This document shows positions 21,573 through 33,436 of a stretch of 64,000 bases of DNA, one piece after another. The stretch is from Avena insularis (Eukaryota; Streptophyta; Magnoliopsida; Poales; Poaceae). Position 1 is the first letter of the stretch. Every line of letters starts with the position of its first letter. The DNA lies in assembly GCA_023614405.1 (NCBI GenBank), contig CM042691.1:171092927-171156926 (forward strand), written 5' to 3'. The translations under genes were made by a program, and so were the position numbers. The notes under the pieces were generated by a model. The model searched no databases and was not told the origin of the DNA. It worked only from the letters and a program-made list of their open reading frames with translations.

Positions 21573-22429
21573 AATGGTTTCCTTGGTATCCGAAGTCTGA
21601 CCTTTACTTGATGTTTGATGTTTCTTCCCGAACCTCAAGGAGAACATTTAAAGTAGTGTTGCTAAATGTCTCTCGGTCAATCCTCTAGACCCTTCTATGA
21701 TGGCAAACATTTTGTTGTGCCAAGTAATGGAAGTCTGAGAATGAAGTTTCTTTCTTCTCGTGTCATCAGGAATCTTCTTCATTGTTTATCTAGTGGTGTA
21801 AATTGATACCCCAATCTTTGGCACAGATTTTGGTATACCTGGATGAACAAAGAGTTCCCTTTGTTATATCAGCCATGTTTTAAGAGTGACTATGGTTTTG
21901 GTAATCAGAAGTTTCTCTTGATACATGTTCCCTGTGACTCTTACGAGTCCTCTCCACCAAAAAACCTTTCTATCTTAACCTTTTGTTGGATGAAAGAGTG
22001 ACCTTTCTGTTTCAAAAGTAGTTCAACAACTTGGTTTTGTTGATCCATATCTCTGAACCTAAAATCTCTACCTAAGTCGTTTAGTAGAGGTTCAATTCTC
22101 GAAGTCTATGGTTATGTTCTTTCTGTTGTAAGCCTTTCTTCTTAGAATCTTAAACTCTGCTGAAGCTCCATGGTCTCAATCCTTATGAAGACCATCTATC
22201 TAACAATTCCACACCTCCTCCTCTTGTTTCCTTCGTTACCTTGATGTGTTTCATGTTTGTCATCTCAGGGTTGTTTCTGAACACTCCATCCATGAGTTGA
22301 CCATGAGATACTCTGTGCGTTGTTTAGTGTGTTCCCTCTTATCTTTAGAGTGGCCTTGCTTCTTTCTCTCTCTGTCTCTTTTCCTACCTTTGGAATCTCG
22401 GGTCGAGATTCTTGTAAGGGGGATAGAGC
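21573..22429 (+). pseudogene. G2 integrase C-terminal remnant and purine tract
   Basis: G2 sequence resumes after the solo LTR. DVFHVCHLRV (around 22241-22270) matches the conserved V-F-H-V-S-Q-L-K linker before the chromodomain, and the last codons before the LTR read ESRVEIL. The purine tract AAGGGGGATAGAGC (22416-22429) abuts the LTR. The upstream 600 bp is too degraded to assign residue by residue. Confidence 0.55.
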
Positions 22430-22894
22430 TGTAACACCCCAATTTTACCTAATGGCTAATTAGGGTTTTGTTTGTGCATTCATGAGCATAATCATTTAAA
22501 TTGTGCATTGAAGAAAATAAATCAAACCCTAAACCCTAGTTTTCTCCCCTCTCTTTGAAACACATTCAAATGGTTTGAATTTTGAAAACCACCAAAATTA
22601 TTAAAGCCCAAATGGACTAAAAGGGCCCACACTATTTCATCTATTGTATAAAGCTCCCTGATTTTTTTTGAAATATCCTAAAACAGATTACAAATCTGTT
22701 TACAAAAGAGAGAAATCAAAAACAGGAAATAGAAAATGTTTCTGGAGAATAAATAGCAAACCATAGCTACCTGGGCCGAGCCCACCCTATCCCTCTCTTC
22801 TATGTCGCTAGCACAGGTCTGCAGTAGGCCTATCAGTGGCCCACTCTGGCCCGTACCTCTTCAATGTATTTCTTCTTTCTTCTTCGTTCAGGCA

Positions 22895-25617
22895 TGTCAC
22901 ATCCCAAATTTTAGATTTGGTTCTGCATACCATTCATGCCATTGCATCATACTCTTCCATGCAAAACCATCGATTGAAAAGATTTGGCCAAACACGATTT
23001 TCTAAACCCTACTCTATTTTACTACGAGGCTCCTACAGGAGGCTTTAGTAGGACTTGTCTTTTCCACCCTTGTAGCCTAGTGGTTTCACTCATCCCTTGA
23101 CCCTAGGTTGTTCCCCTCGTTTTTACAAAAATTTAGGAACAAGAATCTGATCTGGAGTTCGTGAAAGAATGAGTTACTTTGAAATACAAAAAAAAAAGAA
23201 AAAAAAAAAAAGGCGGCCTGGTTGGCTTGCCTACCAGCGCGCCAGCCATGGGCGCAGAAGGGCCATGGCCTACCACAGCCGCCAGGCCGAATCCGACCCT
23301 GGTGAGGCCGACAAAAAGGCCATGACCCCACGCCTCTCTCTCCACCTGCCCGCCGCGCCTTCCGGACGACCCGTTGCCGCTGCCGGGACATGCACCGCCC
23401 GCCGCCTTGCGCCCACGCCCGCCCGCCGCCAACCGTTGCCGCCGCCGCCGTCATTGCGCATTGCTGTCACCGACCGCCTTTCCCTTCCATGCAGACGCCG
23501 AATCGCCGCCGCTGCCACGCCAACCGCTGCTTCGAAATACGAGCACCGCCCGGCTGGCCGCCGCTTCTTCCTCGCCGTCGGATCTAAGATCTCGCTATCG
23601 ACGATTGAGACCGCGCATGGTTGACTAGTCAACGCCAAATAACCCACATTGAGTCATAGGAATATTCCCGGAATATTCCCTTTTAATTTAAATCGCTTTA
23701 GAAATTGCAGATTCTTGTAGAAACTTGTAAATTGCGTAGAAATTAATCCGCTGGGCCAAAAGTTGCAAATAAAATATGTGTAGATTCAGTAAGTCGTGTA
23801 GAATCTTGCTGTACCATTGTTTCACACTTTTGCAGCAATAAAATGAGTTAATGGCCTTTTTGGAGTAATTAATTCATAGAAAAAGATCTGTAACTCCAAA
23901 AATTGCGTGTAATATGTCCCTGGATTCAGTAGAACGAGGGGAATCTCATCGTGAATTAAAAAGATAGGCTTACAGCAAAAACTTCTGCAGAAACTGTCTA
24001 GTGGCTTTCTGCAGTGTTTTAATTATTCAGGGAGTTTTATAATTCCTTTTTGAGTAATTCCAATTGGTACTGTTCCTAAATAGCAATGCCTATACAGTAG
24101 AATTTTCCCAAGATTTTACAAACAGTATACTACCGGTAGTGAATTAATTGGGTTCTACCTCTAGATTTGAGCATTATATTTTGCATAATAGTTTTCCTTG
24201 CGCTAAAACTATTTTCCATGCATGCAATCAGTACCTCTACTGATTACTATTATGTGGTGTGGCTGTAGCGTCACCCCACTTGTCATGCATGCATTCATGC
24301 ATCATCTTTGTTGCATATGCTTGTGGATTGTTTGTTTATGTTTGCAATTGTATCGTGTAGATTGTGACGAGTGCAACGCTTGCTCGTGTGTGGATTGTTC
24401 TTCCGACCGCTACAACCAAGGAAAGTAGATGCTATTTTGTTCATGATATTGTCCTACTATTTTCTATGCATTGTCGTGTATTTTGTAGATGCATGTGTAG
24501 GATGATACTATCACTATGCTATGTCCTATTATGTGGTAGGGCTTTCCTTATAGATGAACCACCGTTGGTAGATGTGCTTAGCCATGCTATGATGAACGAG
24601 GGCTGGGTTACATCACTGAAAGTTGTTTCTAGAAGTATTGGTTTGCGAAAACTAAAACAACTTAATCAATGAATCTCCTGGGTGTGATGGTATTGATAAT
24701 TTTTGGTGGTTTCATTGCGGAAAGGCACCCAGGTATCGAGAGAAATTGATTGGCTTCTTTATTTTGTAGCTTACGTGTACAACCATGTGCCAATAATGAA
24801 ATGGGCGGTTGGTTGGACTTAGTAGGTTGTGGTAACCCGAACCCGCGTATCCAGAGATGTAGAATTTTGGTAGGTTGGACCGGTGCGCGTCGGGATTGGG
24901 GTGCTACTTAACATCTCTTCTTGGACTTCTCCTATCATCACCCAAAATGAGAGTGATGTGCAATGGGCTGGCCAAGTCACATGGGTAAAGTGTACTAACC
25001 CCTGCAGGGTGTGTAATCTAATCGATTAGCCGTGTCTCCGGTTATGGACAACTGAGTTGCTTGATATTGATTCCATGACATGTTTCTCTCTCATTCTATT
25101 TTCATAATTGTTTTAATATTGTTGGGTTAACTTAATTGGGATCTTTTCAAATAAAATCAAAAACTGTTTATGAAAGTAGGACAAAGGTATTTGCAAATGC
25201 AAGCTTTACGACTCCACTTGCCAAATATGCATGTAGATGTTAGTACTATTGTCTCCATTACTAGCTCTACTTGCCATACATTCCATGTATTGACCCTTCG
25301 GGGCTGCTATGTTTCATGTTGCAGGTTATTCCGATTCTGAGTAATCGATATAGGCCACGGTACTCCACTCGGCACTTGTTCACTTGTGGGCAATTTGAAG
25401 AATGGAGGATTTACTTTATTTATGTTGCTACCTGAATAATTTGAGCTAGCCTTGGGCTAAGATTTTATTGTAATAATGGTACTCTGGATCTTCGTTATTT
25501 ATGATACACGGATATTTTGCTATGTTATTCATCTCATTCTATTGTGGGCCAATGAACCGATCCAGGGATTGGCATGTCACATAGAAGCCTCGGTCTTTTC
25601 AGAACCGTGGTGTTACA
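22895..25617 (+). mobile_element. S2: solo LTR of a third Tekay-like gypsy family (2723 bp)
   Basis: The sequence begins TGTCACATCCCAAATTTTAG and ends GTGGTGTTACA. The flanks AGGCA (22890-22894) and AGCCA (25618-25622) agree at 4 of 5 bases, fitting an old target duplication. There is no interior. The GC-rich part at about 23215-23600 gives spurious frames. It shares the structured block and the CCTGGGTG...CACCCAGG inverted pair with the other Tekay-like LTRs, although the general sequence differs. Confidence 0.8.
25000..25050 (+). promoter_or_regulatory. Structured LTR block, S2 copy
   Basis: P1 is CCCTGCAGGG (25000-25009). P2 is CTAATCGATTAG (25018-25029), a different palindrome from the G1/S1/N1 version. 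The H3 stem is TGTCT (25033-25037) with GGACA (25046-25050), closing with one U-G wobble; the loop is 8 nt. Confidence 0.6.
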
Positions 25618-27746
25618 AGCCAGAAGGACGCCGACAACCACCTGCGTGTCCTGCCGCCGACCGTCGATCCCCCGCGCGCTACGATGCCCGCTGTCGCCCC
25701 CTGGAGTGGAGGATAAGACCGCCCGGATGCCCTCTCTCTCCCCATATCCTTATCCATTCCCCTCTCGCTCTCCAGCACGAGCTCCACCAAGCTCCCGAAC
25801 CCTAGCTAATGGCCGCTGCGTCATGTCGCCGTCTCTGGCCCTCCCTTGTCCATCCGATCTTGCCACTGCGATCACCATGCTGCACCGCGTCTCCCCGCCA
25901 AAGGAATCAAGCTGCCGAGCCTCGTTCCCCCCCTGACGAGCTTCTCTTCCCCGACATGGGTCGCCGTCGATTCGGCGCCCTCAGACCATGCCAAGCTTCC
26001 CCGACCTCGTCAATCGCTTCTTGGTTAGCTTCTCGTCCTCCTAGACCTTCTCCCTGCCTTGCTCCCACTCTATAGTGTCCTACCGATGAGCACCACCGTG
26101 CGCCGCCGCAGAACCTCGCCGTGGTTACTATTATAGAGAACTTAAGCTAGCGGTGCCGCTACCATTCTACTCGCCTTGATGCCCTGGTTCGAACGGGATA
26201 GATCTCGTAGCCCCGCATTTCCTCCTGCGCCATCCCTACCGCCGATCTGAGGTCACCGGCGTGCTTGCATCAGCATGACGTCAGCCGAGAGCGGGTCTGA
26301 CCTACCAAACCTGTGCTGGTCCCACTCGCTATGCGTACCGAGGCTCCGCCCTCTCTACCCATCGTGGCTAGGTATGCCTACGGTGTGAAAAGTTTCAGCG
26401 TGGTTTAATAAATCTAGAAAATGATTTAATAATTCCAGAAAATGATTTAAATCCTGTAAATTCAATAACTTATTATTTATAAGTCATAAAAATACAAATA
26501 ATATATCAAAATGTTCAGAAAAATGAGAACTACCTATCTAAGCTATAATAATGCATTGTTCAACAACTTTCATAGAAAGTTTAATTATAAGAACAAACCA
26601 ACCCCTCTCATATATATCTGAAGTTTCTCGGAGTTAGGGTTTTCACCCCTCGAAACCCCGATTAAACTGTCGAGCATGCTTTAGGGTTACTTTTCAATAC
26701 AAATTAACTTTTCATATCATCATCCTTGCTTGAGCATTGCATCAATACCATGTGTTGATTGTTTCCCTATCTTTCCGGTGTTTGCTTCTTTCCGGTAGAA
26801 TATGATATCGAGATCGAGATCGAAGACCGAGATCAACACCGTCGAAGATCGAAGACCAACACTCGACCAACTATAACCAGGTCAAGCGCCAAATGTCCGA
26901 AGATCAGCTTATTGGTTATCAACTGGCAAAGGCAAGCATAGCCCCACCATGATATAATCCTATGTTTTCGAAAGCATTTCAATTCTTGCCATGATGCATA
27001 CGATTCTACTATGGTATTTTATCGATAGATAGAGTATCATATCTATTGCATTACTCCCTTGAGCTTATATTACCTGATCCACTACTCCTAGCATAACTAG
27101 GTTTGGCTTGTGTGCGCTGCTAGAGCTTATAACTGTGTCCTGCTTAGCCATGCATAGCTGTTAGTGCTGGTTCATCCAGATGATGTATCATATGCAGAGA
27201 ATCTAGTATGATAGGAGAACATGATGAGATGAGATCAATGATATGAGATTAAACATGCCAAGGCTTGTATGGGAGGCCACGGTGGGATGTGGTTTTTCTA
27301 GTCCCATGCTCGCCACCACTAGGACCCGAGTTCTTGCCTTTGGAACCGAGACGAGCATACAACCACACGGGGCCTAGAAAACCTCACGAGTGACTAACTT
27401 TCCTAGTAGATTCCATGAGTCACATAGTTTGAGCGTTCCATTCGACATACACATTGAAAATGTTTTCGAAAGAGGAGGTGAAGGAGGTGCATTCATACAG
27501 GTAGCAAAGCATGGACCGGGTTTCTTGGGGTCGATGGAGCCCCTGCTGAACCAACCTCGCCTCACATCTTTAAGTACCAGCTTCAGGATTTGACCCGTTA
27601 CGGCGAAACCACACTTATTGTGTGACTCATGGTCTCAGCGAAAGCAAGGTAAAGGTCGTGTCTAATCACCCTCTGTCGGCCTTCCAAGGAAGAGGGCTAA
27701 TCATGTGGCATTAAGAGAAGGTTAGTACGTGTGGGTAAAGTTGTAC

Positions 27747-27798
27747 ACCCCAGCAGGGTAATAATCTTTTCGAAAAGACGTGTTCACGGTTATGAACG
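27747..27798 (+). promoter_or_regulatory. Structured LTR block, G2 copy
   Basis: P1 is a stem ACCC (27747-27750) with GGGT (27756-27759) around a CAGCA loop. P2 is a 14-bp palindrome, TCTTTTCGAAAAGA (27765-27778). The H3 stem is TGTTC (27781-27785) with GAACG (27794-27798), in which a T-A pair replaces the C-G pair of other copies; the loop is 8 nt. Confidence 0.58.
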
Positions 27799-27933
27799 CT
27801 TGGTGACCAGATTCTAAGATCATAGAGAACTATAACCTAATCGTAAAACTTGGAAGATCAACGTGTGTTTAAGGATGCTTCCTCATGGGTACGAGGGGAT
27901 GATCCTAGTTCAGGAGATGATGATGATTTGGTA

Positions 27934-28106
27934 CGTGAGACGAGGATGAGGAGGAGACATAGAACATCCACACTGCCTCGACGCACTTCATCAAGTTCGG
28001 CAACCGTGCGTCTAGTGGTAATCCCGTGATCTATGACAACAGTAATCCGGGTTTACGCGGTAGAAAAATCAGATTTGCGCAAGTGTAGCCTACCCGTATC
28101 CCTTCA
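27934..28106 (+). repeat. C1 5' LTR remnant
   Basis: About 173 bp match the end of the 3' LTR (about 34553-34726), ending CCCTTCA just before the primer site. The start of similarity is at about 27934; sequence to the left belongs to the G2 LTR. The U3 part with the TATA box is missing. Confidence 0.85.
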
Positions 28107-28107
28107 G

Positions 28108-28120
28108 TGGTATCAGAGCC
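28108..28120 (+). other. C1 primer-binding site
   Basis: TGGTATCAGAGCC begins one base after the LTR end and matches the initiator tRNA-Met complement perfectly. Confidence 0.9.
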
Positions 28121-29484
28121 GATGTTTTTTAGTTATAGGTTCGGGATGTTTGCATATGGTGATATGCAGATTGATATGAATGATGTGATCATTTATATTG
28201 CGGGTGGTTCAACATTGATCTATGATCTTGCTTTCCGTGATTGTGATTCTGAGGTCGTCGAATGTCTTACCCCTACCGGTTGGTTTCCGCCATCGAGGTA
28301 GACAGTGACACATAAATCATGTTGAATCACGTGAAAATCAATATGATTGATCGAATCGGAACCTAGATCTAAAATCGATGTACCGTGATCAAAGGAGTTT
28401 GATCGAATCGGAACAATAGTTGGTTTATGGTAAATATGATTTGCCGATCAAAATCCTTAAAGAAAATCAGATACCGCGACGGGCCCTGCCCCTTCGAACC
28501 CCGTAGGGGGAGACCCCCTAGACCCCCCTTAATCGTAGCTACTTTTGTATCTCGTTAAGGTAACTAGGTGCTACCATTTCACATGATCCGGCAGAATGCA
28601 ATTCTATGCATAACTTGTTTTTGCAGGATGTATGTGATCAGTATGGCCCATATATGTACGTGATGCATGTATGTAATTTTTCATGACATGTGTGCCATGA
28701 GTAGGGCAACACGACTGGAGCCAAATGTGTTGTCAATTATTGTAATGGCCTGCGTGCTAACTTGTGATGATCCCAATACTATGTAATTTTGATTACTAGA
28801 TGTTAGGACTAATAGCTCGTGTTAGTTCCTGGATAACTCATCACTTGGAGGATGGATCACATGGACCATGAAGATGGAGATCATCATGGTGGACAGGTTC
28901 TATGGCGATGGAGATCACCATGAGAAAATGGGCCATATTTTGTCACATTAATGTGAATGCTATTATTATGCATTTTACACTATGCATGCCTAGATGATAG
29001 AAGTAGAAAGATCCCTCACAAAGTTTAAGTTAAACCATGCCCTCCCAACCAAACCTTGCACCATCTTATGCCCTGTACAATCGTTGGTGGGCCTATGAAA
29101 TTAGGGTGCCACGATTTTCCTTGGCTGGATGGGTTTGTATCGGATACTTACACCCATAAGGTTTGGTGATCTTGACAAGGTCATCTTAATAGTTAAGGAC
29201 CTTGTGGCATACAGGTTGGGTGCCTAGTTTAGACATAGAGATGTCACCAAACAACAAGAGTCATATGTGATATGATTAGCAAGTGTTCCTTACCGATTTA
29301 CCTTGTCTTCTAGCAGTGATGCTAAAGCTCACTAGTCGACTTATTAATTGTGGATCTTGAATCACTTAGTATCAATAGAGGGATTTTGATTTAAGTGGGA
29401 GTATGTGCTATTAAATTGTTTAATATGTTTTACTCTTTCATGGTTACATGTCTTAGTATTTTGCATGTTTTCCGTTGTATATCA
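28121..29484 (+). other. C1 untranslated leader
   Basis: This is 1.36 kb without a coding frame I can support, largely collinear with the C2 leader (58324-59685). It includes a short hairpin, TAGGGGG-AGA-CCCCCTA (28504-28520), and several copies of a GATGGAGATCA phrase near 28870-28920. A packaging or translation role is possible but only inferred. Confidence 0.6.
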
Positions 29485-30299
29485 ATGGCACCGAACACCG
29501 CATCACCTTTTTCTTTGTGTTCGATTCTTGACAAAGATAAACTAAATGTAACAAACTATTTGGACTGGTTCAGTAACCTGAGAATTGTTCTCAGGTCTGA
29601 TAAAAAGGAAATGTTCTAGATACCCCAATCCCCGATGAACCTCCCGATAATGCATCTGCTGCCCTCAAGAATGCTTACAAGAGAGCATGTTATGATTCTC
29701 TTGAGGTTAGCTGTCTTATGCTTGCATGCATGGAACCTGAACTCCAAAATAAGTTTGAGGACCAGGAAGCGTACGATATGATCGTTGCGCTTAGGGACAT
29801 GTTCCAAACTCAGGCCAGGACTGAGAGGTACAATGTCGCCAAGTCCATTATGGAATGCAAGCTGGCAGAGGGAGCAGGTGTAGGCCCCCATGTGATCAAA
29901 ATGGTTGGTTACAGTCAGACTTTGGAAAAATTTGGTTTTCCACTAGGCCAAGAGTTGGCTAATGATTTCATTTTGGCGTCTCTTCCATCTAGCTGTGGGC
30001 AGTTCATTTCGAACTACCTTATGCATGGGGTGGAGACGGGCCTTAATGAGTTTTGTGGGATGCTAAAAACAGCAGAAAGTGACATGAACAAGTGTGCATG
30101 GCATAGCCATGTGATGGATGTGCAGAACAAGCCTAGCTTTAAGAAAAAGGGTACTTCTTGGAAGAAGAAGGGCAAGGCTAAGGATACGATCCCTAAGCCT
30201 GCACCCAAGAAAAAGGCTGGACCTATAGATGACACTGAGTGATTCTTTTTTCATGAACATGGCCACTGGAAGAGAAACTGTAGCAAGTACCAGGCTTCT
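29485..30299 (+). pseudogene. gag: C1 gag
   Basis: Gag starts at ATG 29485 (MAPNTASPFSLC, then ILDKDKLNVTNYLDW). A one-base loss near 29610 causes a stop at 29617-29619. The protein continues in the next frame with SLEVSCLMLACMEPEL, the capsid segment YDMIVALRDMFQ and a Lys-rich linker. The nucleocapsid knuckle is damaged: its first Cys position is a TGA (30238-30240) and its second is Phe, leaving only HEHGHWKRNC. It would form the particle shell and bind RNA. The frameshift near the start makes it dead. Confidence 0.85.
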
Positions 30300-30770
30300 T
30301 TGAAAAAGAGTGGAAGTAAGAGTACTTCCCACTCAGGTACGCTTGTTTTAAATGTTGTGGACATTATTCTCGTTGATTCCTATGTTAACTCTTGGGTATT
30401 TGATACCAGATCGGTTGCTAATATTTGCAATTCGATGCAGAGGCTAATAAGGACTAGAGAAGTGCAGAAAGGCGAAGTGGATTTTCGCGTCGGAAATAAA
30501 TCAAGGGTTGCTACATTGTTCGTCGGCGTCATGCAACTTCACCTTCCGTCAGGATTTATTTTGGAGTTGAATAATTGTTATTACATTCCAAGTATGGGTC
30601 GAAACATTTTATCACCTTCATGTTTGATGAGGGATGAATATTCATTTGCGAGTATGAACAATGGTTGTGTAATCTCTAAGAATGATATGTTTATGGCTGA
30701 TGCTCCCATTGTGAATGGGTTACTTATTTTAAATCTTGATCATGTATCTGTTTACAATGTTAGTGCTAAA
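30300..30770 (+). pseudogene. C1 aspartic protease
   Basis: The frame is open and continuous with gag. The active site reads WVFDTRSVANICNS where the family has D-T-G-S-V-A-H-I, so the loop Gly is Arg, probably inactivating. The flap-side segment (FRVGNKSRVATLFVG) and ELNNCYYIPSMGRNILSPS are typical of copia proteases. Confidence 0.78.
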
Positions 30771-31862
30771 AGGCTTCGGCCTAATGATTTGAGTCCTACC
30801 TATTTATGGCATTGTCGTTTGGGGCATATAAGTGAAAAGCGCATGAAGAAGCTCCATGGTGATGGTCTTCTAACTTCGTTTGGTTTTGAATCATACGAGA
30901 CATGCCAGGCTTGTTTACTTGGAAAGATGACCAAGTTGCCTTTTTCGAGTTTACCCGAGAGAGCGGCAGACTTGTTGGAACTCATACATAATAATGTATG
31001 TGGACCAATGAGCACAACAGCCAGAGGAGGATATCACTACTTCATTACTTTCACTGTTGATTTCAGTAGATATGGTTATGTCTACTTGATGAAGCACAAG
31101 TCTGAAACTTTTGAAAAGTTCAAGGAGTTTCAGAGTGAGGTAGAGAATCAACGTGGCAAGAAAATAAAGGCCTTGCGATCTGATCATGGAGGTGAATATT
31201 TGAGTCACGAATTTAGCGATCATCTTAAGAGTTGCGGAATTGTTAAACAACTCACCCTGCCTGGAACGCCTCAAAGAAACGGGGTCTCCGAACGGCGCAA
31301 TTGAACCTTGATGGACATGGTTCGATCGATAATGAGCCAGTCGGATTTACCATTGTCATTTTGGGGTTACGCTCTAGAAACGGCAGCTTTCACACTTAAT
31401 AGGGTACCATCTAAATCCGTAGTTAAGACACCATATGAGATGTGGACTGGAAAGAATCCTAGTTTGTCTTTTCTAAAGATTTGGGGTTGTGATGCATTTG
31501 TCAAGCGATTTTAGTCGGACAAGCTAACACCCAAATCGGATAAGTGCATTTTTGTGGGATATCCGAGGAAAACCTTAGGGTATTACTTCTACAACCGAGA
31601 AGAGGGCAAAGTGTTTGTCGCTCGTAACGGTGTTTTCCTAGAGAAAGAGTTTCTCACAAAGGGAACGAGTGGAAGGTCGGTGCGACTTGAAGAAATGCAA
31701 GATGAGCCAGTCGGGAATGCTTTTGTGAGTGATGCTATTGTAGCAGAACAAGTTAAGGAACCCGTGGCAATAGAAGCACCACAACCACGAAGGTCGGCGA
31801 GGCTCTGTGAAACGCGGGAATTATTATTGTTAGAAAATGATGAGCCTGCGACCTATGCATAA
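30771..31862 (+). pseudogene. C1 integrase
   Basis: The gag-pre-integrase zinc domain is intact (LWHCRLGHISEKRM, then CQACLLGKMTKLPF). The catalytic core has D in FTVDFSRYGYV, D in ALRSDHGGEYL and E in GTPQRNGVSERRN. In-frame stops occur at 31302-31304 (TGA, likely from an Arg CGA), 31512-31514 (TAG, likely from Gln) and 31860-31862 (TAA). No frameshift occurs. The C-terminal segment (IFVGYPRKTLGYYFYN) is the usual copia integrase tail. It would insert the cDNA, and the catalytic residues are present, but the protein is interrupted. Confidence 0.85.
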
Positions 31863-32640
31863 GTGATGGTGGACCTAGACTCTGAGAAATGGCTGAACGC
31901 CATGAGATCCGATATAGAGTCCATGGGAGACAATCAAGTTTGGAACTTGCTTGACCTGCCTGATGGTTTTAAAGCCATCGAGTGCAGATGGATCTATAAG
32001 AAGAAGATTGATATGGATGGAAATGTTCACATCCATAAAGCTCGACTTGTTGCAAAAGGTTTTCGACAAGGTCAAGGAGTTGACTACGACGAGACTTTCT
32101 CGCCCGTAGCGATGCTTAAATCTATACGGATTATTCTAGCCATTGCTGCACATTTCGACTATGAAATATGGCAGATGGATGTCAAGATGGCTTTCCTAAA
32201 TGGAATCCTAACTAAGGACGTGTATATGGTGAAGCCCAAAGGTTTTGTTGATCCAAACAATGCTGGAAAGGTATGCAAACTTCTAAAGTCCATTTATGGG
32301 ATGAAGCAAGCATCTCGGAGTTGGAACATTCGATTTGATGAAGTTGTAAAGGAGTTTGGCTTCATCAAAAACGAACAAGAACCTTGTGTTTACAAGAAGG
32401 AAAGTGGGAGAGCACTTGTATTTCTAATCTTATATGTAGATGACATATTGCTGATTGGAAATGACATTCCTATGCTCGAGTCTGTTAAGACCTCGTTGAA
32501 AAATAGTTTTTCGATGAAGGACTTGGGAGAAGCGGCATATATTCTGGGCATCAAGATCTATAGATATAGATCAAGGAGGCTAATTGGATTAAGCCAGAGT
32601 ACATACATTGACTAAGTGTTGAAATGGTTCAGCATGGAAG
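31863..32640 (+). pseudogene. C1 reverse transcriptase
   Basis: 250 codons are open. The landmarks are in order: CRWIYKKKIDMDGNV, KARLVAKGFRQGQGVDYDE, TFSPVAMLKSIRI, QMDVKMAFLNG, KSIYGMKQASRSWN and the intact polymerase box LYVDDILLIGND, then SFSMKDLGEAAYILGI. It ends at TAA 32613-32615, which replaces a Lys codon in the usual Y-I-D-K-V-L-K segment. It is the best preserved enzyme domain in the window, but it has no independent start and is separated from the other domains by stops. Confidence 0.88.
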
Positions 32641-33416
32641 AGGCTAAGAAGGGGTTCTTGCCCATGTCTAATGGCGTAAAACTCAGCAATACTCAATGTC
32701 CTTCAACTACTAATGAGCGTGAGCGCATGAGCAGGGTTGCATATGCTTCGGCTATTGGATCCATCATGTATGCAATAATATGTACTCGCCCAGATGTTTC
32801 CTCTGCTCTAAGTGTTACGAGTAGATACCAGGCTGATCCAGGTGAAGGTCACTGGACAGCGGTAAAGAATATCCTTAAGTACTTGAGAAGGACTAAGAAT
32901 GTGTTCCTAGTTTATGGAGGTGAGGATGAACTCAGTGTAAGGGTTTACACATATGCGAGTTACCTTAACGACTCAGATGACTCCACATTGCAATCTGGTT
33001 ATGTGTTTGTCATGTATGGTGGCGCAGTGAGTTGGAAAAGTTCCAAGCAAGTTACGGTGGCCTCCTCTTCAACAGAAGCTGAATATATTGCCGCCTCGGA
33101 GGCTGCAAAGGAAGCTGTTTGGATTAGGAATTTCCTGATCGCTCTTGATGTGGTTCAGGGAGCGTCCAATCCCATGGACGTTTATTGTGACAACAATGGT
33201 GATATTGCACAAGCCAAGGAGCCTTGATAACACCAGAAGAACAAACATATTCGCATGCGTTACCATCAGATTTGAGAGTTTGTTGAGGATGGTAGTGTCA
33301 TGATATGCAAAATACATACAAACTCAAATGTTGCTGATCCCTTTACCAAGCCACTCCCGCAGCCTGCACATGAGGCGCACGCAAGAGCAATAGGTATTAG
33401 ATACAATCTAGATTGA
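32641..33416 (+). pseudogene. C1 RNase H
   Basis: The segment has SRVAYASAIGSIMYA, VTSRYQADPGEGHW, then VYTYASYLNDSDD where the family has T-D-A-S, so the first catalytic Asp is Tyr. The Glu in SSTEAEYIAASEAAKE and the Asp in VYCDNNGDIAQAKEP remain. Stops follow at 33225-33230 (TGA, TAA) and 33273-33275 (TGA). The final segment, NVADPFTKPLPQP, is the typical copia end, and the terminal stop is TGA 33414-33416. Confidence 0.85.
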
Positions 33417-33421
33417 CTCTA

Positions 33422-33436
33422 GTGCAAGTGGGAGAC
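33422..33436 (+). other. C1 polypurine tract
   Basis: GTGCAAGTGGGAGAC lies directly before the 3' LTR start and matches the usual copia position, 5 bases after the RNase H stop. Confidence 0.8.

Larger units (their letters stand above)
17831..27930 (+). mobile_element. G2: heavily decayed Tekay-like gypsy element, 5' part missing
   Basis: A degenerate RT and RNase H (about 17990-19062), a C-terminal remnant, a purine tract (22416-22429) and an LTR starting TGTAACACCCC at 22430 define a + strand gypsy element. It is interrupted by a SIRE-like solo LTR at 19063-21572, and its 3' LTR by S2 at 22895-25617. The LTR is cut short at about 27930 where C1 begins. No frame longer than about 100 codons survives, so it is older than the other elements. 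Confidence 0.7.
22430..27930 (+). repeat. G2 3' LTR, split by S2 and truncated at its right end
   Basis: The LTR starts TGTAACACCCCAATTTTACC. It runs 22430-22894, continues after S2 from 25618, and stops at about 27930 where the C1 LTR remnant begins, so its own end (family pattern ...TTACA) is missing. About 2.8 kb is present. Bases 25618-26400 are GC-rich with no real gene; 26400-27930 is ordinary LTR sequence holding the structured block at 27747-27798. Confidence 0.65.

Noticed and set aside
23086..23647. Several overlapping frames on both strands
   Set aside because: GC-rich part of solo LTR S2. All frames are open because of composition, and their products are low-complexity Arg/Pro/Ala-rich.
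25476..26075. Overlapping + strand frames of 60-120 residues
   Set aside because: They span the S2/G2 LTR boundary in GC-rich DNA and match no protein family that I recognise.
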